From Chloroflexota bacterium (GTDB lineage Bacteria; Chloroflexota; Dehalococcoidia; Tepidiformales; Tepidiformaceae), in assembly GCA_016234445.1 (NCBI GenBank), contig JACRBT010000017.1, positions 124,001 to 188,000 of the forward strand: a stretch of DNA of 64,000 nucleotides, in the 5' to 3' direction. The position numbers were made by a program, and so were the translations under genes. Position 1 is the stretch's first letter, and each line of letters opens with the position of its first letter. The notes below the pieces were generated by a model. It was not told the DNA's origin. It was given only the letters and a program-made list of their open reading frames with translations, and ran no database searches. Shown in pieces: positions 1 to 7,612 of the stretch.

Positions 1-138
1 CTGATGTTGAGGGTCAGGCGGTCCACTATCCCGGCCCTTCCGACCCCTTCGTGGGCTCCGCTTGTGTGAACTCTCCCCCACAGCGCACGGCGGGCAGCGA
101 TGTAGAATGCGCCATCCACCGCCGGCAGAATGAGGACT

Positions 139-192
139 CGCCGTGAGCGAAGAACGCCAGGCAACCTGCGAAGCACTCCAGGCGCGAATCGC
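139..192 (+). repeat. Direct repeat copy A of the kinase gene 5' end
   Basis: 54 bp that match 699-752 at 51 of 54 positions with a constant offset of 560 bp. They include the GTG start (143) and the first 17 or so codons of the histidine kinase gene beginning at 703. After position 192 the similarity stops, and the frame runs on without a recognisable domain. This is either the remnant of a second, deleted kinase gene or a duplication made when the toxin-antitoxin module between the two copies arrived. Confidence 0.85.
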
Positions 193-244
193 GGCCGCCC
201 GGGGCGTGAGCGGGCGCCGTGCGGGCACCTCCGGGACGGGTGCG

Positions 245-403
245 TCAGACGCCGGCCGTTTCGAAGCCGAGCGAGGCCGCCGCGGTGGCGACGACATCGG
301 TTTCGGAGGCGACGGCGGCTTCCCACAAGTCCGGCCGCTCCAGCATCGGGCCATCTCCGATCAGCCGGCGGAGGAGACAGCTGGCGTCAAGGTAGGAGGT
401 CAC
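245..403 (-). pseudogene. PIN-domain (VapC-type) toxin with large internal deletion
   Basis: Frame of 52 codons starting with GTG at 403, overlapping the end of the antitoxin gene by 17 bp in another frame, the usual arrangement for an antitoxin-toxin pair. The N-terminus has the PIN start pattern (SYLDAS, then LLRRL and a WEAAVASE segment). The C-terminus has the PIN ending (VVATAAASLGFETAGV). The roughly 75-85 residues that should lie between, carrying the other catalytic acidic residues, are absent, and the two ends are joined in frame. A normal PIN toxin has about 130 residues, so this product should have no RNase activity. The antitoxin beside it is intact. Not a known short family: the resemblance to both ends of one family is what suggests deletion. 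Confidence 0.7.
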
Positions 404-665
404 GGTCCTCGGTCACCTCGCGCAGTACGTCGAGGATGTCGGTCCCGTCGGAGAGGCGCACTCTCCGAATCTCGATGTCGCGCATGTGCCTGGTCGCCCG
501 CCGCATGCCGGGGAACGCGCGTTCGATGGCCGCGAGGGGGTCGCACGGCGACAGCTCGGCGACGGGCTCGCCGTCGCGTGCGATCAGGAGGCGTTCGCCC
601 GCCTGGACGCGCGCCAGCACCTCGCGGAGGTGGGCTTCGAGTTCCTCGATCGGGATCGTCGTCAT
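387..665 (-). CDS. Phd/YefM-type antitoxin
   Basis: 92 residues. The N-terminus (TTIPIEELEAHLREVLARVQAGE, then LLIARDGEPVAEL) is the Phd/YefM DNA-binding fold: a short strand, a helix, and the 'I.R.G.PVA.L' strand. The C-terminal 40 residues would be the toxin-binding tail. It is followed, with a 17-bp overlap, by a PIN-toxin remnant, so the module probably no longer makes an active toxin. A -10-like hexamer TAGCAT (672-677 on this strand) ends exactly 6 nt before the ATG, so the mRNA is probably leaderless. In intact modules such antitoxins repress their own promoter; whether this one does is inference. Confidence 0.85.
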   Translation of the reverse strand: MTTIPIEELEAHLREVLARVQAGERLLIARDGEPVAELSPCDPLAAIERAFPGMRRATRHMRDIEIRRVRLSDGTDILDVLREVTEDRDLLP

Positions 666-671
666 GCGAAT

Positions 672-677
672 ATGCTA
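672..677 (-). promoter_or_regulatory. -10 hexamer of a leaderless antitoxin mRNA
   Basis: TAGCAT read on the minus strand, followed by 6 nt and the ATG at 665. The same geometry (hexamer, 6 nt, start codon) occurs at the antitoxin genes starting at 7114 and 26387. No clear -35 is visible. Confidence 0.5.
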
Positions 678-698
678 GCACCACCGCGGACGGGGGTG

Positions 699-752
699 CG
701 CCGTGAGCGAAGAACGCCAGCCCACCTACGAAGCACTCCAGGCGCGAATCGC
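699..752 (+). repeat. Direct repeat copy B (5' end of the kinase gene)
   Basis: Matches 139-192 at 51 of 54 positions. This copy is the functional start of the nine-GAF kinase gene (GTG at 703). The sequence just upstream of the two copies is unrelated. Confidence 0.85.
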
Positions 753-3700
753 TGCGCTGGAGTCGGCGCTGGCTGAGTCCGCGAACCACCAGGCGGCAAC
801 CGGCGAGGTCCTCGACGTCATCAGCCGCGCACCGTCGGACCTGCAGTCGGCGCTGGACCAGGTGGTGCTGAAGGCGGCCAACCTGCTGGAGTCCGAATCA
901 GCCGTCGTCCTCAGGGTGACCGCCACAGGCAGCGAACGCGTCGCGCTCGTGTCGAACGGGGTGATCGCGGATCACTCGCGGCTTGACTCGCCGACGCCGG
1001 CGCCCAGTGATGGCGGCGCGAACTCTTCCGACGCTGTCCTGCGGGAGCACCGCACGGTGATGCGCCACGGCGGCCCCGAGGCGATCCTCAACGATGCGCC
1101 GCAGCTCGCCCGGCTGTGGAGAGCCAACAACACCGCATCGTCCCTGATCACCCCGATCGAGACCGCTGATGGCCCCTTCGGTGTGCTCGTCGTGTCGCGC
1201 TCGTCGCCGGAGCCGTATACGCCGCAGCAGGTCGCGCTCTTCGAAACGTTCGCGAAGCAAGCGTCCATCGCCATCGAAAACGCGCGGCTCTTCAACGAGC
1301 AGCGGGAGGCGGTCGAGCGACTTACGGCCACCAGCGAGGTGCTTGCCGTCATCAGCCGCTCGCCGACCGACCTGCAGCCCGTGTTCGAGGCGGTGGCTGA
1401 AAGTGCGGCGGGACTCTTTGAGGACTACGACGCGACGACGATCCTCCTCCGCGATGGGGACGACTTGCGCGTGGTGGCGCACCGCGGGCCTGTGCCGTTC
1501 GCCCCCGGCTTTACGAGGGCCGTAAACACCCGTTGGGCTGCAGGCCGGGCGGTGATCGAGGCCACCACCACCCATGTCCCCGACTTCCTGGCGGCGGCCG
1601 CCGAATACCCCGACGGCGCTGAGTCCGCCCGGGAGGGTGGCTATCGGACCATGATCGCCGTCCCGCTCCTGCGCGGTGTGGAGGCGATCGGCGCCATCAC
1701 CGTCCGGCGCACGGAATTCCGGCCCTTCACTGGCGACGAAATCGCCCTCCTCGAAACCTTCGCGGCGCAGGCGGTCATCGCCATCGAGAACGCGCGGCTC
1801 TTCAACGAACTCCAGGAGCGCCACCGCGACGTCACCGAGGCGCTGGAGCGCGAACAGGCCGTCGCCGCTGTCGCGCAGCGCATCAACGAGAACCCGCTGG
1901 ATACCGGCGGGACGCTCCAACTCATCGCCGAGCACGCCCGCGAGCTGACGGATAGCGACGGCTCGCGGGTCTGGTTGATTGACCGCGGCGAACTGGTTGG
2001 TGGCCAGATGAGCAGCCGTGTGCCTGAACTGGAGGGGTTCTATTCCGGCCTTCCTCAACGGACGCCCCTTGACGGAGCCCATGTTCATGCGATGGCGGCT
2101 CGCCTCAACCGGCGCATCGTCTTGACGGACGCCTGGGAGGAACTGAGTCGAAGAGGGATTACTGACGCCCCCGCTTTTTCCGGGAACCTGCGCTCGATGG
2201 TGGCTGTTCCTATCGTCCGTGAAGGTTCGGTCCTGGGATCCATCTACTGTGTCCGCGTCGAACCCCGTGCCTACGGCAGCCACCAGGTCGCTGCACTGGA
2301 GGCTTTCGCCAGCCAGGCCGCGACCGCGATCGAAAATGCCCGCCTGATCGGCGCGCTCCAGGAGCGCAACCGCGAGGTAACCGAGACCCTCGACCAGCAG
2401 ACGTCGATGGCCGAAGTCCTCAGCATCATCAGCCGCTCCGCGACAGACGCCAAACCAGTGCTCGACAAGGTCACGGAGCGCGCCGCCCACCTTTGCCAGG
2501 CCGACGAAGCCACGCTCCTCATGGTCGACGGGGAGGACACCGTCGTCGTCGCGGTCTTCGGTAGCGTCCAGACTCACACGCTCGGAGATCGACGGCCCCT
2601 GGAGGGAGAGGGTGGCCGCGTGAGCGCCCGGGCCATCCGCGAGCGGCGCGTCATCGAGGTAAACGAGGAGGCCGCCGACTTTGCGGTGCGGTACCCCGGC
2701 TCCGCGTCCAGCGTCCGCCCGGGGGAACAACGGACGGGCGTGCTGATGGTCCCGCTCATCCGCCAGGGGCAGGCAATCGGTGCGCTCGGGCTGACGCGGT
2801 CTGACGGCGCCGGGTTCGGCCCGCAGAAAGCGGCACTCATGCAGGCCTTCGCGGACCAGGCCGTCATCGCCATTGAGAACGCCCGCTTGTTCAACGAGTT
2901 GCAGGAACGGAACCGCGAGGTCAGCGAAGCGCTGGACCAGCAGACGGCGATGGCGGAGGTGCTCAGTGTCATCGCCTCCTCTCCCACCGACGTTTTGCCT
3001 GTCCTGCAGTCGATTGCGGAGACGACGCGGACGCTGCTCAAAGGTGCGAACGCGCTGATCTACCAGGTGACACCCGCCGGGCTCCAGCTTTCCGCGTCCA
3101 CGGCGTCGGGAGATGGGCCGACCCTGCCCGTCGGCACGATCCAGGCGTTGGAGAGCCCCCTGCCCAGTTCGACGGCGTTCCGGGAGCGGCGGATCGTCCG
3201 GATGCATCCCGGCGGGATGACCGCGGAAGAACGCGAAGTGATGGCGGCGACGCCGCAGGTCGCGCGCTTTGGGATGTTCGGTTCGCTCATCGCCGTCCCG
3301 CTGGTGATCGGGGAGACGGCGGTCGGTGTCCTGACGGCGACGAGAGCGGACAACGATCCGTTCTCGGACAAGGAGGCCGCGCTGGCAAGTGCCTTCGCCG
3401 ACCAGGCCGTCATCGCCATCGAGAACGCGCGGCTGTTCAACGAACTCCAGGAGCGCAACCGCGAGGTCACGGAGGCGCTCGAACGGGAGGAGGCGACGAG
3501 CGCTGTGCTTGCGCAGATCAGCCGATCACCCGAAGACCTGTCCCAGACGCTCTCAGCAATTGCCGCTGCTGCCAGGCGCCTGACCAGTTCGGAAGGAGCG
3601 ACCGCATACACGGTCGATGGAACGGACCTCATCTTTGGAGGAGCCGATGTCCAGCCGGGGCCCCGCCTGGTCATCCTTGAGGTCGGACACAGGGAGCCAA

Positions 3701-6432
3701 TCGATGCACACCTGCCCGTGTGTGAGGCGGTTCGACTGGGCCGAACTGTGCTCACGGCGGACTACCGGGAGGCTCCCCGCGACCGGTACCCGGGGCTGGC
3801 CGAGGTGTCGGCCTCCAGGTCCGATGCGCGATCGGGTGTGTCGATTCCGGTCATGAAGGGCCAGACGCCAGTCGGAGCCCTCAACGTTATCCGCACGCGG
3901 GTGGCAGAATTCACGCCCGGCGATGTCGCGCTACTGGAGTCCTTCGCGGACCAGGCGGCGATCGCCATCGAGAACGCGCGGTTGTTCAACGAGCTGCAGG
4001 AACGGAACCGCGAGGTGACGGACGCGCTCGAACTCCAGACCGCTGTAGCTGAAGTGCTCGGAATCATTGCCGGCGCCCCCGCCGACCTCGACGCTGTCCT
4101 GCCCCAACTCGCCGTGACCGCGGCAAGACTCTGCGAGGCAGAGTTAGTGGTCATTACTCACGGCTCGTGGGATGCCCGCCGCGTTTGGACGACAAACGGC
4201 GGCTACTACACCCTGGAGGGTCGGCCGAGCGAGGAGTTCGCCGACCGCCTGCCAGGCGGCGTCGCATACATGACAAACCGGCCAGTGCGCTTCGCCGGGG
4301 GAGTTGACACGGTAGCTCTCGAGTTTCCGCGCTCAGCGGAACAAATGCGGGAACGCGGCGCATCGGAATGGTCCGTGCTCGCTGTCCCCCTGCCCGGCCC
4401 GGACGGCCCTGCCGGCGCGATTGTCGTATCGCGGGATAACGCAGTCCCATTCGCCGACCGCCACGTCGCCATTCTCCAGACGTTCGCGGACCAGGCCGTC
4501 ATCGCCATCGAAAACGCGCGGCTGTTCAACGAGCTTCAGGAGCGCAACCGCGAGGTGACGGAGGCGCTGGAACGAGAGACGACGAGCGCGGAGATCCTGC
4601 GGGAGATTAACGCCCGCCCGGAAGCAATCGACGACATCCTGGCGTCCATCGGCGAAGCCATCCGCGCGACCATCGGGGCGTGGTTTACAACCTGGTGGCT
4701 CATTGAGGGAGATGATGTCGTCCACTACAGCGGCGGCGCCGATCGCCCCAGCCATCGGGGCCCGCGCTCCGACGGCCGCGCTCGGCTCGCCGACGAGCCC
4801 TGGCTCACGGGAGTGATCGCCGGGCGTGAGCCAGTGCAGTTCGACTACCAGGATCATCGCGACATCGCGTCCGCCATCGGTTTGGGTCAGGCACGAAGCT
4901 CCGGGTTTGCCGACGTCGAGAGCCTAATCGAAGTGTCGGGTTTCCGTTCGGCAGCCTGGATCCCACTGCTGCGCGACGACGGCGTGATCGGCGGCTTCGA
5001 GGTCGTCCGCCGGGAGCTGGAGCCCTTCACCGACACGGAGATGGCGCTCCTGCAATCGTTCGTGGCGCAGGGTGCAGTCGCCCTCGCCAATGCCCGCTTG
5101 ATCCGTGAGCTGCGGGAAAGCAACCGCGGGGTGAGTGAGGCGCTGGAACAACAGACGGCCATGGCCGAGGTGCTGGACATCATCAGCCGTTCGACCCAGG
5201 ACGAGAAGCCGGTGCTGGAAGAGATTGCTCGACGCGCTGCGACGCTGCTTGGGGCCGAAATCGCCAATTTCATGCGGCTCGATGGACGAACGATGGGTTA
5301 CACGGCCACGCACTTCGCGCCCGGCTCCCCAATGGAGGATCTCCTGCCGCTCATGGACGCCGTCCGGCTTGACCTCGACGAGGTGGACCCACACACCGAG
5401 GCGCTTCGTACCAATCGACCTCGCAGGTATACCCTCCGACGCGGCCAAACTTTCCACGCCGGCCCGGAACACGCCGCGCGGAGAATGGTCGAGGCTTTGT
5501 TTGAGGTGTCTGCTACGGTATCGGGACTCTCCGTGCCGCTTCTGCGTGACGACGAGGCTATTGGTGTTATCGAGGTCGTCTGGCTTGGCGGGCGAGAGGT
5601 CACGCAAAAGGACATCAAGCTCCTCCAGACGTTCGCCGACCAGGCCGTCATCGCGATCGAGAACGCGCGGCTGTTCCGGGAGATCCAGGAGAAGAGCGAA
5701 CAGCTGGAGGTCGCCAGCCGCCACAAGTCCGAGTTCCTCGCCAACATGAGCCACGAGCTCCGGACGCCGCTCAACGCCATCATCGGCTACGCCGAACTCC
5801 TCCAGGAGGAGTGCGCGGACCTCGGCGACGAGGACTACCTCCCGGACCTCGGCAAGATCCACACCGCCGGCAAGCATCTCCTCGCCCTGATCAGCGGCAT
5901 CCTCGACCTCTCGAAGGTCGAAGCCGGGCGGATGACGATGTACCTGGAGGACTTCGACATCGGCGCCCTGGTCCGGGAAACGGAGGAGATCGTCCGCCCG
6001 CTCGTCGCCAAGAACGGTAACGAATTCGTGGTTTCCTGCCCGGAGGACATCGGGACGATGCACGCTGACCTGGTGAAGACGCGGCAGGTGCTGTTCAACC
6101 TGCTATCGAATGCCGCGAAGTTCACGGAGGCTGGCACCGTCGAGCTGGCCGTCCGCCGCGACGTGGAGGCCGGCCGGGTGTCGTTCGCCGTCCGCGACAC
6201 CGGCATCGGGATCTCGGAGGAACAGATGGAGCGGCTCTTCGAGGCGTTCGCCCAGGCGGACGTTTCGACCACGCGAAAGTATGGCGGGACAGGGCTGGGG
6301 CTCGCCCTCAGCCGCCAGTTCTGCCTGATGATGGGCGGCGACATCACGGTGGAGACCGAGCCCGGCAAAGGCTCGACCTTCACCGCCGCCCTGCCGGTGC
6401 GGGTGGCAGAGCCGGAGGAGGTGCCGGCGTGA
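703..6432 (+). CDS. Giant multi-GAF sensor histidine kinase
   Basis: 1909 residues, no signal peptide or membrane segment, so a cytoplasmic sensor kinase. I count nine GAF domains, each ending in an almost invariant 'AIENARLFNELQERNREV' linker (around residues 190, 360, 542, 723, 905, 1088, 1268, 1461 and 1650). They are joined by short coiled-coil signalling helices. Then come a HisKA domain with the phosphorylated His1684 in SHELRTP and an HATPase domain (N box NLLSNAAKF, G1 DTGIGI, G2 GTGLGL, about 1785-1905). GAF domains bind small ligands or chromophores; the ligands here cannot be read from sequence. The kinase is followed, after an inserted minus-strand VapBC pair, by a single receiver gene and a receiver-cyclase fusion, which are likely partners. 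Start: GTG at 703 (MSEERQPTYEALQ), also preserved in the duplicated fragment at 143. Confidence 0.93.
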   Translation: MSEERQPTYEALQARIAALESALAESANHQAATGEVLDVISRAPSDLQSALDQVVLKAANLLESESAVVLRVTATGSERVALVSNGVIADHSRLDSPTPAPSDGGANSSDAVLREHRTVMRHGGPEAILNDAPQLARLWRANNTASSLITPIETADGPFGVLVVSRSSPEPYTPQQVALFETFAKQASIAIENARLFNEQREAVERLTATSEVLAVISRSPTDLQPVFEAVAESAAGLFEDYDATTILLRDGDDLRVVAHRGPVPFAPGFTRAVNTRWAAGRAVIEATTTHVPDFLAAAAEYPDGAESAREGGYRTMIAVPLLRGVEAIGAITVRRTEFRPFTGDEIALLETFAAQAVIAIENARLFNELQERHRDVTEALEREQAVAAVAQRINENPLDTGGTLQLIAEHARELTDSDGSRVWLIDRGELVGGQMSSRVPELEGFYSGLPQRTPLDGAHVHAMAARLNRRIVLTDAWEELSRRGITDAPAFSGNLRSMVAVPIVREGSVLGSIYCVRVEPRAYGSHQVAALEAFASQAATAIENARLIGALQERNREVTETLDQQTSMAEVLSIISRSATDAKPVLDKVTERAAHLCQADEATLLMVDGEDTVVVAVFGSVQTHTLGDRRPLEGEGGRVSARAIRERRVIEVNEEAADFAVRYPGSASSVRPGEQRTGVLMVPLIRQGQAIGALGLTRSDGAGFGPQKAALMQAFADQAVIAIENARLFNELQERNREVSEALDQQTAMAEVLSVIASSPTDVLPVLQSIAETTRTLLKGANALIYQVTPAGLQLSASTASGDGPTLPVGTIQALESPLPSSTAFRERRIVRMHPGGMTAEEREVMAATPQVARFGMFGSLIAVPLVIGETAVGVLTATRADNDPFSDKEAALASAFADQAVIAIENARLFNELQERNREVTEALEREEATSAVLAQISRSPEDLSQTLSAIAAAARRLTSSEGATAYTVDGTDLIFGGADVQPGPRLVILEVGHREPIDAHLPVCEAVRLGRTVLTADYREAPRDRYPGLAEVSASRSDARSGVSIPVMKGQTPVGALNVIRTRVAEFTPGDVALLESFADQAAIAIENARLFNELQERNREVTDALELQTAVAEVLGIIAGAPADLDAVLPQLAVTAARLCEAELVVITHGSWDARRVWTTNGGYYTLEGRPSEEFADRLPGGVAYMTNRPVRFAGGVDTVALEFPRSAEQMRERGASEWSVLAVPLPGPDGPAGAIVVSRDNAVPFADRHVAILQTFADQAVIAIENARLFNELQERNREVTEALERETTSAEILREINARPEAIDDILASIGEAIRATIGAWFTTWWLIEGDDVVHYSGGADRPSHRGPRSDGRARLADEPWLTGVIAGREPVQFDYQDHRDIASAIGLGQARSSGFADVESLIEVSGFRSAAWIPLLRDDGVIGGFEVVRRELEPFTDTEMALLQSFVAQGAVALANARLIRELRESNRGVSEALEQQTAMAEVLDIISRSTQDEKPVLEEIARRAATLLGAEIANFMRLDGRTMGYTATHFAPGSPMEDLLPLMDAVRLDLDEVDPHTEALRTNRPRRYTLRRGQTFHAGPEHAARRMVEALFEVSATVSGLSVPLLRDDEAIGVIEVVWLGGREVTQKDIKLLQTFADQAVIAIENARLFREIQEKSEQLEVASRHKSEFLANMSHELRTPLNAIIGYAELLQEECADLGDEDYLPDLGKIHTAGKHLLALISGILDLSKVEAGRMTMYLEDFDIGALVRETEEIVRPLVAKNGNEFVVSCPEDIGTMHADLVKTRQVLFNLLSNAAKFTEAGTVELAVRRDVEAGRVSFAVRDTGIGISEEQMERLFEAFAQADVSTTRKYGGTGLGLALSRQFCLMMGGDITVETEPGKGSTFTAALPVRVAEPEEVPA

Positions 6433-6440
6433 GCATGCCG

Positions 6441-6890
6441 TCAGGCGGGGACGAACTCGAGTTGCTGGAGGAGGGGCGAGCCCGGCGGAAGGGCGGCGCC
6501 CACGCGGCGGTCGAAGGTCGCGAATGTGCCGCCATGGGCGGCGGCGAGGGCGAGCAGGTACTGGTCCGTGAGCTGGCCCGGACCCTGTATGTGGACAATG
6601 CTCTCTCGGAGCGGTGTAGTCAGGAAGTCGATGTCGGCAGGCCAGAAGAGGTGGCTGTCGGCCGAGAGGATCTCGACCAACGCTGCGGTCGCGCTCGCCA
6701 CGGTCATGGTGCCGTGCGAGATGCCGGGGCGGGACAGCACGCGAACCGCGCCAAGCTGCGTGATCGGACAGGTGGCCCAGCCCTGCTCCCGCACTCCCGA
6801 GAACCACGCCTGCGCGCGGAGGTGATGCTCATGTGGTGGCCAGAGCAGGGCGACAAGCACGTTCACATCCAGGAGCCGCGTTGTGCTCAC
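6441..6890 (-). CDS. VapC-type PIN-domain toxin
   Basis: 149 residues, full length for the family. PIN domain: first acidic residue in LLDVNVLVALL (Asp8), a central Pro-Ile-Thr-Gln region, then the conserved LTDQYLLALAAAHGG and TFDRR segments that supply the later acidic residues of the Mg-dependent RNase site. The antitoxin gene upstream overlaps it by 4 bp (6887-6890), the typical antitoxin-first layout. The C-terminus lies only 8 bp from the kinase stop codon. The pair is encoded opposite to the flanking kinase and receiver genes, so it looks like an insertion into that operon. Substrate RNA is not predictable. Confidence 0.88.
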   Translation of the reverse strand: MSTTRLLDVNVLVALLWPPHEHHLRAQAWFSGVREQGWATCPITQLGAVRVLSRPGISHGTMTVASATAALVEILSADSHLFWPADIDFLTTPLRESIVHIQGPGQLTDQYLLALAAAHGGTFATFDRRVGAALPPGSPLLQQLEFVPA

Positions 6891-7114
6891 GGAAAGTCCG
6901 CAAGAATTCGGGCCACGTCTTCATCAGTCACGGTGGGGAAGTCATCCGGAGTGTCAAAGACGGGGATGCCGGCCGCCGAAGGCCGCAGTCCCAGGCGCTT
7001 CAACCCGCGCCGCGCGAGTATCGACACCGCCTGGCCCAGCGGCACATGCTCCGCCTCCGCGAGTCCGCGGGCGGCCTCGAGGACGTCGTCGTCGATCGAA
7101 AGTGTGGTGCGCAT
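6887..7114 (-). CDS. VapB-type antitoxin (ribbon-helix-helix)
   Basis: 75 residues from ATG at 7114. The N-terminus MRTTLSIDDDVLEAAR is the ribbon-helix-helix/CopG-type pattern seen in VapB antitoxins; the acidic C-terminal tail (DDFPTVTDEDVARILADF) would wrap around the PIN toxin encoded next. The reading frame extends 15 codons upstream, but a perfect TATAAT lies 6 nt before this ATG, which makes the upstream extension unlikely and indicates a leaderless transcript. It probably autoregulates its promoter together with the toxin. Confidence 0.85.
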   Translation of the reverse strand: MRTTLSIDDDVLEAARGLAEAEHVPLGQAVSILARRGLKRLGLRPSAAGIPVFDTPDDFPTVTDEDVARILADFP

Positions 7115-7120
7115 GACCCC

Positions 7121-7126
7121 ATTATA
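7121..7126 (-). promoter_or_regulatory. -10 TATAAT of the vapBC promoter
   Basis: Consensus TATAAT on the minus strand, 6 nt before the ATG at 7114. Transcription would begin at or within the start codon. The -35 region is not recognisable. Confidence 0.65.
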
Positions 7127-7237
7127 CGGGTTGATGTTCCGGAGGGCCGGGCGCATCACCGGGCAGCACGAGCATCAGGCGTGGCCCCCTGGCGCGGGCG
7201 CGCGCGTCAATCCAGATCGGGCGGAAAGGAGGGACCG

Positions 7238-7612
7238 GTGACGAAGATCCTTTTGGTCGAGGACAACGAGATGAACCGGGACATGCTGTCGCGGCGGCTC
7301 GAACGGCGGGGGTTCGAGGTGGTCATCGCCATCGACGGCGCGGAGGGCGCCGCCAAGGCGAGGACCGAGCGACCGGACCTCGTCCTGATGGACATGAGCC
7401 TGCCGGTGATGAACGGCTGGGAGGCGACGCGCGCGATCAAGGCGGACCCTGCCACCTCGGCGCTGCCGGTCATCGCGCTGACGGCGCATTCGATGCCCGG
7501 CGACCGCGAGAAGGCTATGGAAGCCGGCTGCGACGACTACGACGTGAAGCCCGTCGATCTGCCCCGGCTGCTGGCAAAGATGGCCGCCCTCGGCGTCGAG
7601 GCCCGCCAGTGA
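7238..7612 (+). CDS. Single-domain response regulator (receiver)
   Basis: 124 residues and nothing but a CheY-like receiver. Acidic pocket E8-D9, phosphoryl-accepting Asp52 in LVLMDMSLPVM, the Thr switch in ALTAHS, and the Lys in DVKPVD. GTG start at 7238 with the ribosome site GGAAAGGAGGG just upstream. It overlaps the next gene by 4 bp (GTGA). The nearest kinase on the same strand is the nine-GAF kinase, now separated from it by the vapBC insertion. With no output domain it should act by protein contact or in a phosphorelay. Confidence 0.92.
   Translation: MTKILLVEDNEMNRDMLSRRLERRGFEVVIAIDGAEGAAKARTERPDLVLMDMSLPVMNGWEATRAIKADPATSALPVIALTAHSMPGDREKAMEAGCDDYDVKPVDLPRLLAKMAALGVEARQ

Noticed and set aside
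898-3207. Long minus-strand frame (769 codons) opposite the GAF kinase, and similar ones at 4924-6063
   Set aside because: Mirror frames of a GC-rich coding sequence. No domain, no ribosome site, and the plus-strand GAF repeats are certain.
6429-7241. Plus-strand frame spanning the vapBC pair
   Set aside because: Antisense to clear toxin and antitoxin genes; the receiver gene begins later, at 7238, with its own ribosome site.
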